Assembly: GCF_000736415.1 (NCBI RefSeq)
Contig: NZ_CP009043.1
Span: forward strand, 62,001-126,000
Source: Campylobacter iguaniorum
GTDB taxonomy: Bacteria; Campylobacterota; Campylobacteria; Campylobacterales; Campylobacteraceae
DNA length: 64,000 nucleotides
Direction of reading: 5' to 3'
Part shown: positions 47,509 to 56,242 of the stretch, one piece after another
Layout of the letters: each line of letters begins with the position of its first letter
Position numbering within the stretch: position 1 is the first letter of the stretch
Program-made: the position numbers and the translations under genes
The notes under the pieces: model-generated
What the model saw: the letters and a program-made list of their open reading frames with translations, nothing else
The model's database searches: none
What the model was told of the DNA's origin: nothing

Positions 47509-48347
47509 GCTTTGACGAATATTTAGAGCTAAATTTACCAAAAATTGATAGCTTTCATCCACATTTTAATGATGCTTTGGCTTGGGTTTTGAGAGCTGGC
47601 GGGAAGCATTTTAGGGCTAAACTTTTGCTTGGCATAGTTGAAACTCTCAGGCCAGAACTCACTAAGGATGCCTTTAGCGTGGCATTTGGCGTGGAATGCT
47701 TGCATACTTATTCGCTTATTCATGATGATTTGCCAGCTATGGATAATGCTAGTTTGAGACGTGGTGTTGCGACTTTGCACGTCAAATATGACGAAGTTAC
47801 GGCTATTTTGGCTGGAGACGCCTTGAATACTCATGCGTTTTATCTCATAAGCCACGCAAATTTAGATCCAAAAACCCTTTTAAAATGTATCCAAACTCTC
47901 TCAAGCGATGGTGGGATTTATGGAATGATAATCGGTCAGGCAATTGACTGCTATTTCGAGCATAAACATCTAAGCTTAGAAGAGCTGGAGTTTTTACACG
48001 CCCACAAAACTGGAGCATTGATCGCTGCAAGTATGAAAATGGGCGCTATCATTTCAGGTCTTGATGATGAGAGCTGTGAGCAAATTTACAAAATAGGGCT
48101 TAAACTTGGCCTTGCCTTCCAAATCCACGATGACATCATAGATGCCACGCAAGATGAAAAATCTGCTGGCAAACCTACAAATAACGACGGAATAAAAAAT
48201 TCATTTACAAATTTACTCGGAGTAAAAGGAGCTATAAAAGCTAGAGATAAGCTAGAAAATGAGATTTTAGACGAACTAGCAAATAGTCCTATTTTGCCGC
48301 TAGTAAATGACTTAATAAACAAATACCTAAAGGAACAAAATGCTTAA
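47505..48347 (+). CDS. ispA: Geranyl/farnesyl diphosphate synthase
   Basis: 280 aa. Condenses isopentenyl diphosphate with allylic diphosphates. The first Asp-rich motif is in LIHDDLPAMDNA and the second in FQIHDDIIDATQDE. RAGGKHFRAKLLL is the substrate-binding Arg/Lys region. It overlaps both neighbours (4 and 8 bases). Product chain length is inferred from the short-chain family pattern. Confidence 0.93.
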   Translation: MSFDEYLELNLPKIDSFHPHFNDALAWVLRAGGKHFRAKLLLGIVETLRPELTKDAFSVAFGVECLHTYSLIHDDLPAMDNASLRRGVATLHVKYDEVTAILAGDALNTHAFYLISHANLDPKTLLKCIQTLSSDGGIYGMIIGQAIDCYFEHKHLSLEELEFLHAHKTGALIAASMKMGAIISGLDDESCEQIYKIGLKLGLAFQIHDDIIDATQDEKSAGKPTNNDGIKNSFTNLLGVKGAIKARDKLENEILDELANSPILPLVNDLINKYLKEQNA

Positions 48348-50241
48348 AAAACAAGCTGATACTATAAGATTTTTATGTGCCGATATGGTACAAAAGGCAA
48401 ACTCAGGCCACCCAGGAGCGCCAATGGGGCTTGCTGATATTATGAGCGTACTTATGCGTCACATCAAACACAATCCCAAAAATCCAAGCTGGCTAAACCG
48501 CGACCGTTTGGTGTTTAGTGGCGGACATGCAAGTAGTTTGGTTTATAGCTATTTATACTTAAGTGGATATGATTTAAGTATGGATGATCTTAAAAACTTC
48601 AGACAACTTCACTCAAAAACTCCAGGTCACCCTGAGATAGAAACTAGCGGTGTAGAGATAGCCACAGGCCCGCTTGGTCAAGGCGTGGCAAACGCTGTTG
48701 GCTTTGCTATGGCAGCTAAAAGTGCTGCAAATTTACTTGGCGAGGACGTGATAAATCATAAGGTTTATTGTCTTTGTGGTGATGGCGACCTTGAAGAGGG
48801 AATTAGCTATGAGGCTTGTGCCTTAGCTGGCAAACACGCTTTAAACAACCTAGTTATCATCTATGATAGCAATCATATCACGATAGAAGGCGACACAAGC
48901 ATAGCGTGGAATGAGGATGTAAAAGTGCGTTTTGAAGCTGCTGGATTTGAAGTAGCAAGGATAGATGGACACAATTTTGATGAGATTGAGTTTGCTCTAA
49001 GCGAAGCCAAAGACAAGGAAAAACCATATCTAATCATCGCAAATACAAAAATCGCAAGAGGTGCTGGCAAACTTGAAGGTAGCCACCAAGCTCACGGCGC
49101 GCCACTTGGCGAAGAGATCATCAAAGAAGCTAAGATAAATGCTGGATTTGACCCAGAAAAATCATTTTTCGTTGATGAAGACGTGCTATTTAGATTTAGA
49201 AGCGCAGTTGAGCTTGGAGACCTTGAAGAGGCTAAATGGAATAAGCTTGTAAGCGAGCTTTCAGATGATAAAAAAGAGCTTTTAAACGCGCTTTTAAATC
49301 CTGATTTTTCTAAGATTGATTTTCCAAATTTAAAAGGTGAAAAACTAGCCACAAGAGATAGCAATGGCAAAATCTTAAACGCTATTGCAGCGGCGTTGCC
49401 TGGATTTATCGGAGGAAGTGCCGACCTTGCACCAAGTAATAAAACTGAGCTAAAAGGCGCTGAGGATTTCCCAAATGGTAAAAATTTACACTTTGGTATC
49501 AGAGAGCACGCGATGGCAGCCATTTGCAACGCTTACGCTCGTTATGGCATTTTCTTACCATTTAGTGCGACATTTTTTATCTTCAGCGACTACTTAAAAG
49601 CTGGAGCCAGAATAGCAGCGCTTATGGGTATCAAGCACTTTTTTGTCTGGACTCATGATAGTATCGGCGTGGGCGAAGATGGTCCAACTCACGAGCCAAT
49701 CGAGCAGCTAAGCACGTTTAGAGCTATGCCAAACTTCTATACATTCCGTCCAGCCGATGGTGAAGAAAACGTGGAGTGCTGGAAAACAGCGCTTAGCTTA
49801 AATGCTCCAAGCGCTTTTGTATGCTCACGCCAAGCTCTTATGCCTTTAAATGAGGCTAAATTTGGTGGTGTAAAAAATGGTGCGTATCTACTTCAAAAAT
49901 CACAAAATCCAAAAGTAACTTTAGTGGCTAGTGGTAGCGAAGTAGGGCTTTGCCTTGAAGCAGCTAAGATTTTAGAAGAGCAAAATATCGGTACAAACGT
50001 AGTTTCGGCTCCTTGTTTTGATCTACTTTGCGAGCAAAATAAAGAGTATATAAATACTATTTTTGATCCAGCTACAAAGGTCTTAGCAGTAGAAGCTGCG
50101 AGTGGTTTGGAATGGTATAAATTTGCTGATGAGATTCTTGGAATGAAGAGTTTTGGTGCAAGTGCTCCGGCAAATGAGCTATTTAAACATTTTGGCTTCA
50201 CAGCTCAAAACGTAGCAAATAAAGCAAAAGAACTACTTTAA
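48340..50241 (+). CDS. tkt: Transketolase
   Basis: 633 aa. Transfers two-carbon units in the pentose phosphate pathway using thiamine diphosphate. CGDGDLEEGISYEAC is the TPP-binding motif; HPGAPMGLADIM, GPLGQGVANAVGFAMA and GIREHAMAAICNAYA are further signatures. Full length; ends at a bidirectional terminator. Confidence 0.96.
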   Translation: MLKKQADTIRFLCADMVQKANSGHPGAPMGLADIMSVLMRHIKHNPKNPSWLNRDRLVFSGGHASSLVYSYLYLSGYDLSMDDLKNFRQLHSKTPGHPEIETSGVEIATGPLGQGVANAVGFAMAAKSAANLLGEDVINHKVYCLCGDGDLEEGISYEACALAGKHALNNLVIIYDSNHITIEGDTSIAWNEDVKVRFEAAGFEVARIDGHNFDEIEFALSEAKDKEKPYLIIANTKIARGAGKLEGSHQAHGAPLGEEIIKEAKINAGFDPEKSFFVDEDVLFRFRSAVELGDLEEAKWNKLVSELSDDKKELLNALLNPDFSKIDFPNLKGEKLATRDSNGKILNAIAAALPGFIGGSADLAPSNKTELKGAEDFPNGKNLHFGIREHAMAAICNAYARYGIFLPFSATFFIFSDYLKAGARIAALMGIKHFFVWTHDSIGVGEDGPTHEPIEQLSTFRAMPNFYTFRPADGEENVECWKTALSLNAPSAFVCSRQALMPLNEAKFGGVKNGAYLLQKSQNPKVTLVASGSEVGLCLEAAKILEEQNIGTNVVSAPCFDLLCEQNKEYINTIFDPATKVLAVEAASGLEWYKFADEILGMKSFGASAPANELFKHFGFTAQNVANKAKELL

Positions 50242-50247
50242 TATTTT

Positions 50248-50273
50248 ATCAAGGTACGTAAAAGTACCTTGAT
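50248..50273. terminator. Bidirectional terminator between tkt and dsbI
   Basis: Perfect 10-bp stem ATCAAGGTAC / GTACCTTGAT with a 6-base loop, flanked by T-rich sequence on the right and A/T-rich sequence on the left. It serves two converging genes. Confidence 0.75.
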
Positions 50274-50279
50274 TTATTC

Positions 50280-51785
50280 TTAAAATTTAAAGCAATACAC
50301 AGTATGCTTAGCGTTATCATAACCAACAACTAAAAGCTCATTTTTTACAAATGTCATGGCTCTTATATTTGTCAGAATACTTGGCAATCCATACACATCG
50401 ATTATAGATTTTTGTTTAGGATCTATGACGATCATTGTGTTGTACGCCTTGCTAATAGCATAGAGTAGCCCATCTTTGATAGCTAGAGCAGTAATATAAA
50501 GCTCATCTATGCTTCTTTTGTCTTTTAGCACTACATCAGAGCTTAGCTCAAGACTCCACTCAGCAGCCAAGCCTTTATCCGAAATTAATTGCTGAGTTAC
50601 AAAAAGCTTTTTATAAAGATTGTTTGGAACTGTAAACATATATGTATATTTCTCATCGTTTTTTGCTGTCAAAACATAATAATTTTTCGCACGGCTTGTC
50701 TTTAGGCGGTCTCTTCCAAGCTCGTCAAATTTATCGGCACCTTCTACAAAATAGCGGTAATTCGCGACATTATTGGCTTTTGGATTTTCTCTTATATCCA
50801 CGCTTGTTTTATTCATGCCCATAATTCGCAATGTATCCCCAAACACACTTATTCCAGCAAATTTATCAATTGTAGCTGAGTAGTATGGATCAAGTATGAA
50901 ATGCGAGATGATCTTATCAAAGCTCTTATCGCTGACGTATAATCCATGATTTTCAGTAGCTATTAGCATTTTTCCATTTGCGTAGTTTATATCGCTTATT
51001 GGCGAGTTTAAATTTAGTGATATTATTTTACTGTAGCTTACTAGTAACTCTTTTTCTATTTCAAAAGGTGAGTCTTCGTAATTGCTGCTAAATGAAAAAT
51101 CCTTGCTAGGTTTTGAAGCAAGATCTGGCAGATTTACATCTCTTTTGCCTAAAAAATTTGTAGGTGCTCTCATATCGCTCCAGCCCTCAGCACTCCAAAC
51201 GCTAAATTTAGGATTCCAGCTAAATCTGACAGGATCGCCTTGTCCCCAAAATGGAGGTGGTCCAGTCGAAACAAAAGCTTGAACTATGTTTGAGGCAATA
51301 ACAACAAAAAATACCCAAAATGCAACGATATTTGCAGTTGTGAGCTTTCTAAATTTCTGGCCATTCATCTCTTGGACAAATCCATTCATGCAAGGCGCGA
51401 AGAAAAACATAACTCCAAGCAAAACTATCACAGACCAAAATACTACTTCAGCCCAAAACTGTGTATGAAGCCCAAAAATGGCTAATCCAAATCCTTATCC
51501 GACATCTTCAAGCCCATGACTTCCAAGATGATAAAAACTCTCCCAAAGCCCAAAAGCTGTAATTATAAGTAGCATGGCTAAATATTTTGGTTTAAAACCA
51601 TATCTAAGCATAAATAGAGCCATTGCACCTATGTATATTATGCTTTGACGTTGCCCCCAACAAAGTGTGCAAGGCGAATCGCCAAGAGCGTAGCCAAAAA
51701 AGAAATTTGCAATCCCAACAGGAAGTGCAATAATACCAATTGCCGCAAGTGAAAGCAATAAATAAAAAGTTTTAGCTTTTTGCAT
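50280..51785 (-). pseudogene. dsbI: dsbI, disulfide-bond oxidoreductase, interrupted by one in-frame stop
   Basis: One continuous reading frame of 502 codons is broken only by a TAA at 51495-51497. Upstream of it, 96 codons encode the DsbB-like membrane part with the redox motif CTLC and the ending SHGLEDVG. Downstream, the same frame continues GFGLAIFGLHTQFW, then a transmembrane helix and a beta-propeller-like periplasmic domain of about 350 residues, as in Campylobacter DsbI. A GTG at 51431 could re-start the distal part. The stop could be a true inactivating mutation, read-through, or a sequencing error. It follows dba by 9 bases. Confidence 0.85.
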
Positions 51786-51794
51786 ATTTATTCC

Positions 51795-51959
51795 TTATAA
51801 ATTTATGTTTGGCAATATGCTTGATGTATGACATATATACATTGTAGCAGCCATAATCCACGCAAATGCAAGCAACCAAAAAGCTAACTTTTCCTTTTCT
51901 GGTTTCTTATATATTAAACAAATAGCTATAAAAGCTATTATTAAGCCAAAAAACTCCAT
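51795..51959 (-). CDS. dba: Dba-like small membrane protein (54 aa)
   Basis: 54 aa starting MEFFGLIIAFIAICLIYKK, with two hydrophobic segments (about 3-17 and 26-42), preceded by AAGGAG and ending 9 bases before dsbI. In C. jejuni a small hydrophobic gene, dba, precedes and is co-transcribed with dsbI, and translation of dsbI depends on it. The position, size and sequence fit. The gene itself is intact here even though dsbI is interrupted. Confidence 0.8.
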   Translation of the reverse strand: MEFFGLIIAFIAICLIYKKPEKEKLAFWLLAFAWIMAATMYICHTSSILPNINL

Positions 51960-52092
51960 GATTTCTCCTTATTAAATCTATAAAATTATGAAATGGTATC
52001 AATAAAAAGTAGAAAAAAAATCTCATAAATAATAAAATAAATTAATATTTATTGCATAATTATACATTATTCGATTTTTTTGCTATTTTTTA

Positions 52093-52114
52093 TTGGTATA
52101 TTATTTGGTATACT
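52093..52114 (+). promoter_or_regulatory. Direct repeat and -10-like box upstream of the response regulator
   Basis: TTGGTATA occurs twice with 12-base spacing (52093-52100 and 52105-52112); the second overlaps a TATACT -10-like box. OmpR-family regulators bind direct repeats about one helical turn apart, so autoregulation is possible. The 223-bp gap otherwise holds no gene. Confidence 0.35.
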
Positions 52115-52182
52115 ATCAAGATATTAACAATATATTGACATTGTAGTATCCTTGAGTAATCAAAATATAAAAGGTATTATTT

Positions 52183-52869
52183 ATGAATAGTAAAATATTG
52201 AGCAAGTTGAAGAATTTGACAGTTCTTTACGCTGAAGACGAAGAGGGTATTAGAAAAAATATTTCTAATAGTTTGAGATATTATGTAAAAGAAGTTTATG
52301 AAGCCACAAATGGCGATGAGGCTTATCAAATTTACCTAGAAAAAACACCAAGCATAATCCTTAGTGATATACATATGCCTCTTGTAAATGGTATTGACTT
52401 TGTTAAAAAGATTAGAAAAGAAGATCGCGCGACGCCGATTTTTATGATTACAGCGCACGTGGATCAAAAATATCTCATGGAAGCAGTGGAGCTACACATG
52501 GAAAGATATTTAGTCAAGCCAATAGCCTTAGATGCCTTGTTAGAAGCTTTGGAAAAATGCGTAGAAATAATAGATATAAACAATATAAAAAAATTAAATA
52601 TAGACGAAGATTACACATATGATTTTGATAAAAAAGAGCTTTGCTACAAATCAGAATTGTTGCTACTAAACAAAAAAGAGATACTATTTTTTGAAACATT
52701 GCTAAATGGTCAAGATAGGATAGTTATGTATGAGGAATTCCAAAATAAAGTTTGGTGCGATGGCGTGATGACCGATAGTGCGTTAAGATCTTTGGTAAGA
52801 AATTTGAGAAAAAAACTACCAACAGATATAATAAAAAATATATCTGGATATGGATATCGCTTTGCTTAG
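52183..52869 (+). CDS. OmpR-family response regulator
   Basis: 228 aa. N-terminal receiver domain with acidic AEDEE (about residues 16-20), phospho-acceptor Asp in IILSDIHMP, conserved Thr in FMITAH and Lys in YLVKPI. The C-terminal winged helix is recognised by YEEFQNKVWCDGVMTDSALRSLVRNLRKKL and a final ISGYGYRF. It probably activates or represses target genes when phosphorylated by the kinase encoded two genes downstream. The next gene starts 20 bases before its stop, giving tight coupling. Confidence 0.93.
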   Translation: MNSKILSKLKNLTVLYAEDEEGIRKNISNSLRYYVKEVYEATNGDEAYQIYLEKTPSIILSDIHMPLVNGIDFVKKIRKEDRATPIFMITAHVDQKYLMEAVELHMERYLVKPIALDALLEALEKCVEIIDINNIKKLNIDEDYTYDFDKKELCYKSELLLLNKKEILFFETLLNGQDRIVMYEEFQNKVWCDGVMTDSALRSLVRNLRKKLPTDIIKNISGYGYRFA

Positions 52870-54535
52870 ATTGATTTTTGTAGTAATTTTATTTTGTTGT
52901 TCTATGGCATTGGGGATTGATAATGATCTGTTTATAAATGAGATCAATTATAGAAATGACGTGAGTAAAGATAACACTGCTAAAAGGCTTCATCCTACCT
53001 CACATATAAAGATTTTTTTGCCTTCCATTGCATATTCTTATATAGCCAAATCAACAAATTCAGGACTTATACGCTCTTATGATAATGCTGAGGACTTTGT
53101 CTATGATCTGGCTAAAAGCCATAAAAGAGTTGATAAGTTTACATATATTTTTGAGCTAAGAAAAGGGCTTAAATTTCAAAATGGAGATAGCTTTGGCGTA
53201 GATGACGTCATATATAATTTAAATTATTTCAAAAAGCATCCATTTTTATATACAAATATTGATAAAATAGATTTTGATGTGACAAAACTAGATGATTTGC
53301 ATTTCAAAATCACGCTCAAAGAGCCATACGAAATGTTTTTTACTGACTTGGCTAGAATATATTTTTACACAAAAGAGTATATCGAGCGCTATAAGCCAGT
53401 TGGCAAATCAACAGGGACTAGCAATGTAGTCCCAGGTCCGTTTGGTATGGGTCCATACATCATCAAAGATGGATATGCCTTAGGCGATAGCCATACTAAT
53501 AAAGTCGAGCTTGTAGCTAATCCACATTACTGGAACAAAGAGTATCCAAAGATCAAACATATCACAGTATATACGCAGCTAAATTCAGATGAAGCATTAG
53601 AAGATATAACCAAATTTGAAGGCAAATTAGATCTAGCGCCTATCGCTTTTAATAAAAAGCTAGATGTCATAATGTCTGATTATGCAAAGCTTGTTGTATC
53701 AGAATCCACAGATAATATCACTATTTTTTTTAATCTCATTAATGGAAGCAAAAAGCTACTAGATCAAAGAGTTAGGCTCGCACTCAATCAAGCTCTAAAT
53801 CAAGAAAATCTCTTGAAATTTGCATACAAAAACGAGGGTAAAATCTCGCCATTTTGTGCGTCTAGTAATTATAAAATAGTTAAAGATATCATCGCTACAA
53901 ACGTAGTGCCAGACTGCCATTTATCTGAAGTTGAGATAAGATCTTTGCTAAATGGATTAAAAATCAATATTTTGTCGCAAGATAGATTTATGTTTTTGTT
54001 AAAAGGTTTGGAGTATCAGCTAAATCAATATGGGGTTAAATTTGAGTATAAAATAACTACTAGCGAAAAAGATATTTATAAGCAGCTATTATCTACCATG
54101 AGTGGCAAAAATACAGAGTCTTGGGATATGCTTGTGTGGGGAAATGATGATTGGTATTATAAAGATCCTTGGACTGTATTTCTTATATATAAACCAAAAA
54201 GCTCATGGTCTGTCATACCAGAAGATAGCATTATAAAGCAGTATATTGATGATTATTTTATCACAAGTAAGGATGATCCAAAATATAAAGATATAGTAAA
54301 AAATATTTTATTTAGAGCCAAAGGGCAAGCCTATACGCTTATCGTCCCATCTCCAAATAAAGTAATGGCTGTCAATAAAGAGGTTCTCTTCAAACCATAT
54401 CAAGGTGGGATTATTCCACTTTGGGAGATTGAGATTACAAAAGATCATTGGTCGGTGAGAGATTATAAAACATACCCTGATGACTTTAAAAAACCTATAA
54501 AACCTAAAAGATATTTCTATGATGAGTCTAATTAA
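52850..54535 (+). CDS. Family 5 extracellular solute-binding protein, linked to two-component system
   Basis: 561 aa with a signal peptide of about 22 residues (ending FCCSMALG). FTYIFELRKGLKFQNGDSF and DDVIYNLNYFKK match the SBP_bac_5 peptide/nickel-binding family; NPHYWNKEYPKIKHI and LLDQRVRLALNQALNQENLL are further signatures. No permease or ATPase genes are nearby. Its gene overlaps the response regulator by 20 bases and the histidine kinase by 17. The most likely role is as a periplasmic ligand-binding partner of the kinase rather than as part of a transporter; the ligand is unknown. Confidence 0.85.
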   Translation: MDIALLRLIFVVILFCCSMALGIDNDLFINEINYRNDVSKDNTAKRLHPTSHIKIFLPSIAYSYIAKSTNSGLIRSYDNAEDFVYDLAKSHKRVDKFTYIFELRKGLKFQNGDSFGVDDVIYNLNYFKKHPFLYTNIDKIDFDVTKLDDLHFKITLKEPYEMFFTDLARIYFYTKEYIERYKPVGKSTGTSNVVPGPFGMGPYIIKDGYALGDSHTNKVELVANPHYWNKEYPKIKHITVYTQLNSDEALEDITKFEGKLDLAPIAFNKKLDVIMSDYAKLVVSESTDNITIFFNLINGSKKLLDQRVRLALNQALNQENLLKFAYKNEGKISPFCASSNYKIVKDIIATNVVPDCHLSEVEIRSLLNGLKINILSQDRFMFLLKGLEYQLNQYGVKFEYKITTSEKDIYKQLLSTMSGKNTESWDMLVWGNDDWYYKDPWTVFLIYKPKSSWSVIPEDSIIKQYIDDYFITSKDDPKYKDIVKNILFRAKGQAYTLIVPSPNKVMAVNKEVLFKPYQGGIIPLWEIEITKDHWSVRDYKTYPDDFKKPIKPKRYFYDESN

Positions 54536-56201
54536 AAACATCAATATAAGAACCAAATTTATACTTTTATTTGCGATTTTGCTGATATCTATATCTATTT
54601 TGGGATATAAAATCATAGCCATTAGCGCGTATAATCAAATCATCTTAAAAGACGTGCATAGCAAGTCAAAAGCTGTGCTGTCCTTGCAAAATAATGTTAT
54701 CATACCGCTATATAATTTAAGGCAGCTCAGCCACTCTTTAGTCATGGCTCCAAATAAAAATATCAGAAAAAATATCCAGCTAGAAATCGATCAAATAATA
54801 CAAACTTTGAGCCATTATTTTGAAGAAGTTGGCGTATTTAGCAATGATACTTGTATGGTGTGGAATAATTACAAAAAGTTGCTTAATAAAACAAAAGAGT
54901 ATTTGGATAGCGAATTTGAAGAAGGCGCATATCTTAATATCACAACGACAACAAAAAGGCAGTTTGATATTTTAATGAATATGCTTTTAAATTTGCAAGA
55001 AAAGTCACTAAACAACTCCACCATAGCCTACAATAACGCAGTATCTAAAACCGAGGAGATTAAATTTGAGATATTGTTTATTATCGCTTTGATAATAATA
55101 TTTTCTATGATTGTTAGCTGGCTGATAACTAATAATATAATCAAATCAATATACAGCGTTCAGCATGGGCTTAATAATTTTTTTAAATACCTAAATGATA
55201 AGACAACTCATGTTGGCAAAATAGAGCTATTTTGTAATGATGAATTTAAACAAATGGCTACTATCATAAATGAAAATATGCTCTACATCAGCAATAATGT
55301 CAAACAAAATGAAGCTTTAATCAAAAATGCAACAAAGGTACTAGAAGCTTTGAAATCTGGCAAACTAGGCTCAAGACTATATAAAAGCACAAATGATGAA
55401 TCGCTAAATGAGCTTAAAAATATGATAAATGATATGATTGACAATCTAGAAAATCGTGTAAATACCGAAATCAATAAAAGGCTAGAGCAAGAGCAGCTTC
55501 TCATACAGCAAAGCAAACTAGCTGCCATGGGCGAAATGATAGGCAATATAGCTCATCAGTGGAGACAGCCTTTAGCAGAGATTTCAGCGATACATATGAA
55601 TATCCAAGTCACGTTTAATTTCAATGAATTTGATAAAAAATACCTAAATGACAAAATAGGTGAGCTAAATAGGCTGACATCGTATATGTCGCAGACCATA
55701 AGCGATTTTCAAAATTTCTTCAAGCCAAGGGGCAAGCCAGAGCTATTTTCGGTAGCTTGCGTATGCAAAGATGCTATAAATATAATCATATCTTCTTTAA
55801 AATATCACTCTATAAATTTAAATTTGACGATACTAAATAATACATTTACCGTTGGATATAAAAACGAATATGCTCAAGTGATTTTAAATGTTTTAAGCAA
55901 TGCAAAAGATATAATCATCGAAAGAAAAATAGAAAATCCAAACATAAATGTGGAAATCAAAGAAGATAATGAGTATTCTATCGTAAAAATATCTGATAAT
56001 GCAGGAGGCATTGATGATTCAATCATAGATAAGATTTTTGATCCATATTTTACTACCAGACATAAAACTAAAGGCACTGGCATAGGTCTATATATGGCTA
56101 AAAATATCATAGAAAGGAATATGAATGGTGTAATAAGTGTTAAAAATATTAAAAATGGAGCACTTTTTACGATAAAAGTCCCTAAAAAAGATCAAAAATA
56201 A
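54519..56201 (+). CDS. Membrane sensor histidine kinase
   Basis: 560 aa. TM1 at about residues 13-36, periplasmic helical domain to about 180, TM2 at about 182-203, then a linker (216-315) homologous to that of the adjacent chemoreceptor. The phospho-acceptor is His346 in NIAHQWRQPLAEIS. The ATP-binding domain has NVLSNAKDII (N box), KISDNAGGI (G1) and GTGIGLYMAKNII (G2). It overlaps the binding-protein gene by 17 bases. Probably senses the ligand-loaded binding protein and phosphorylates the regulator. Confidence 0.92.
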   Translation: MMSLIKNINIRTKFILLFAILLISISILGYKIIAISAYNQIILKDVHSKSKAVLSLQNNVIIPLYNLRQLSHSLVMAPNKNIRKNIQLEIDQIIQTLSHYFEEVGVFSNDTCMVWNNYKKLLNKTKEYLDSEFEEGAYLNITTTTKRQFDILMNMLLNLQEKSLNNSTIAYNNAVSKTEEIKFEILFIIALIIIFSMIVSWLITNNIIKSIYSVQHGLNNFFKYLNDKTTHVGKIELFCNDEFKQMATIINENMLYISNNVKQNEALIKNATKVLEALKSGKLGSRLYKSTNDESLNELKNMINDMIDNLENRVNTEINKRLEQEQLLIQQSKLAAMGEMIGNIAHQWRQPLAEISAIHMNIQVTFNFNEFDKKYLNDKIGELNRLTSYMSQTISDFQNFFKPRGKPELFSVACVCKDAINIIISSLKYHSINLNLTILNNTFTVGYKNEYAQVILNVLSNAKDIIIERKIENPNINVEIKEDNEYSIVKISDNAGGIDDSIIDKIFDPYFTTRHKTKGTGIGLYMAKNIIERNMNGVISVKNIKNGALFTIKVPKKDQK

Positions 56202-56242
56202 ATTAGCATTAAATTTAAACAATTACAAAATAAGGAGTTTTC

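Noticed and set aside
49092..49529. 145-codon open frame opposite tkt
   Set aside because: Antisense shadow of a well-conserved transketolase region; Ser/Leu-rich composition and no recognisable motif.
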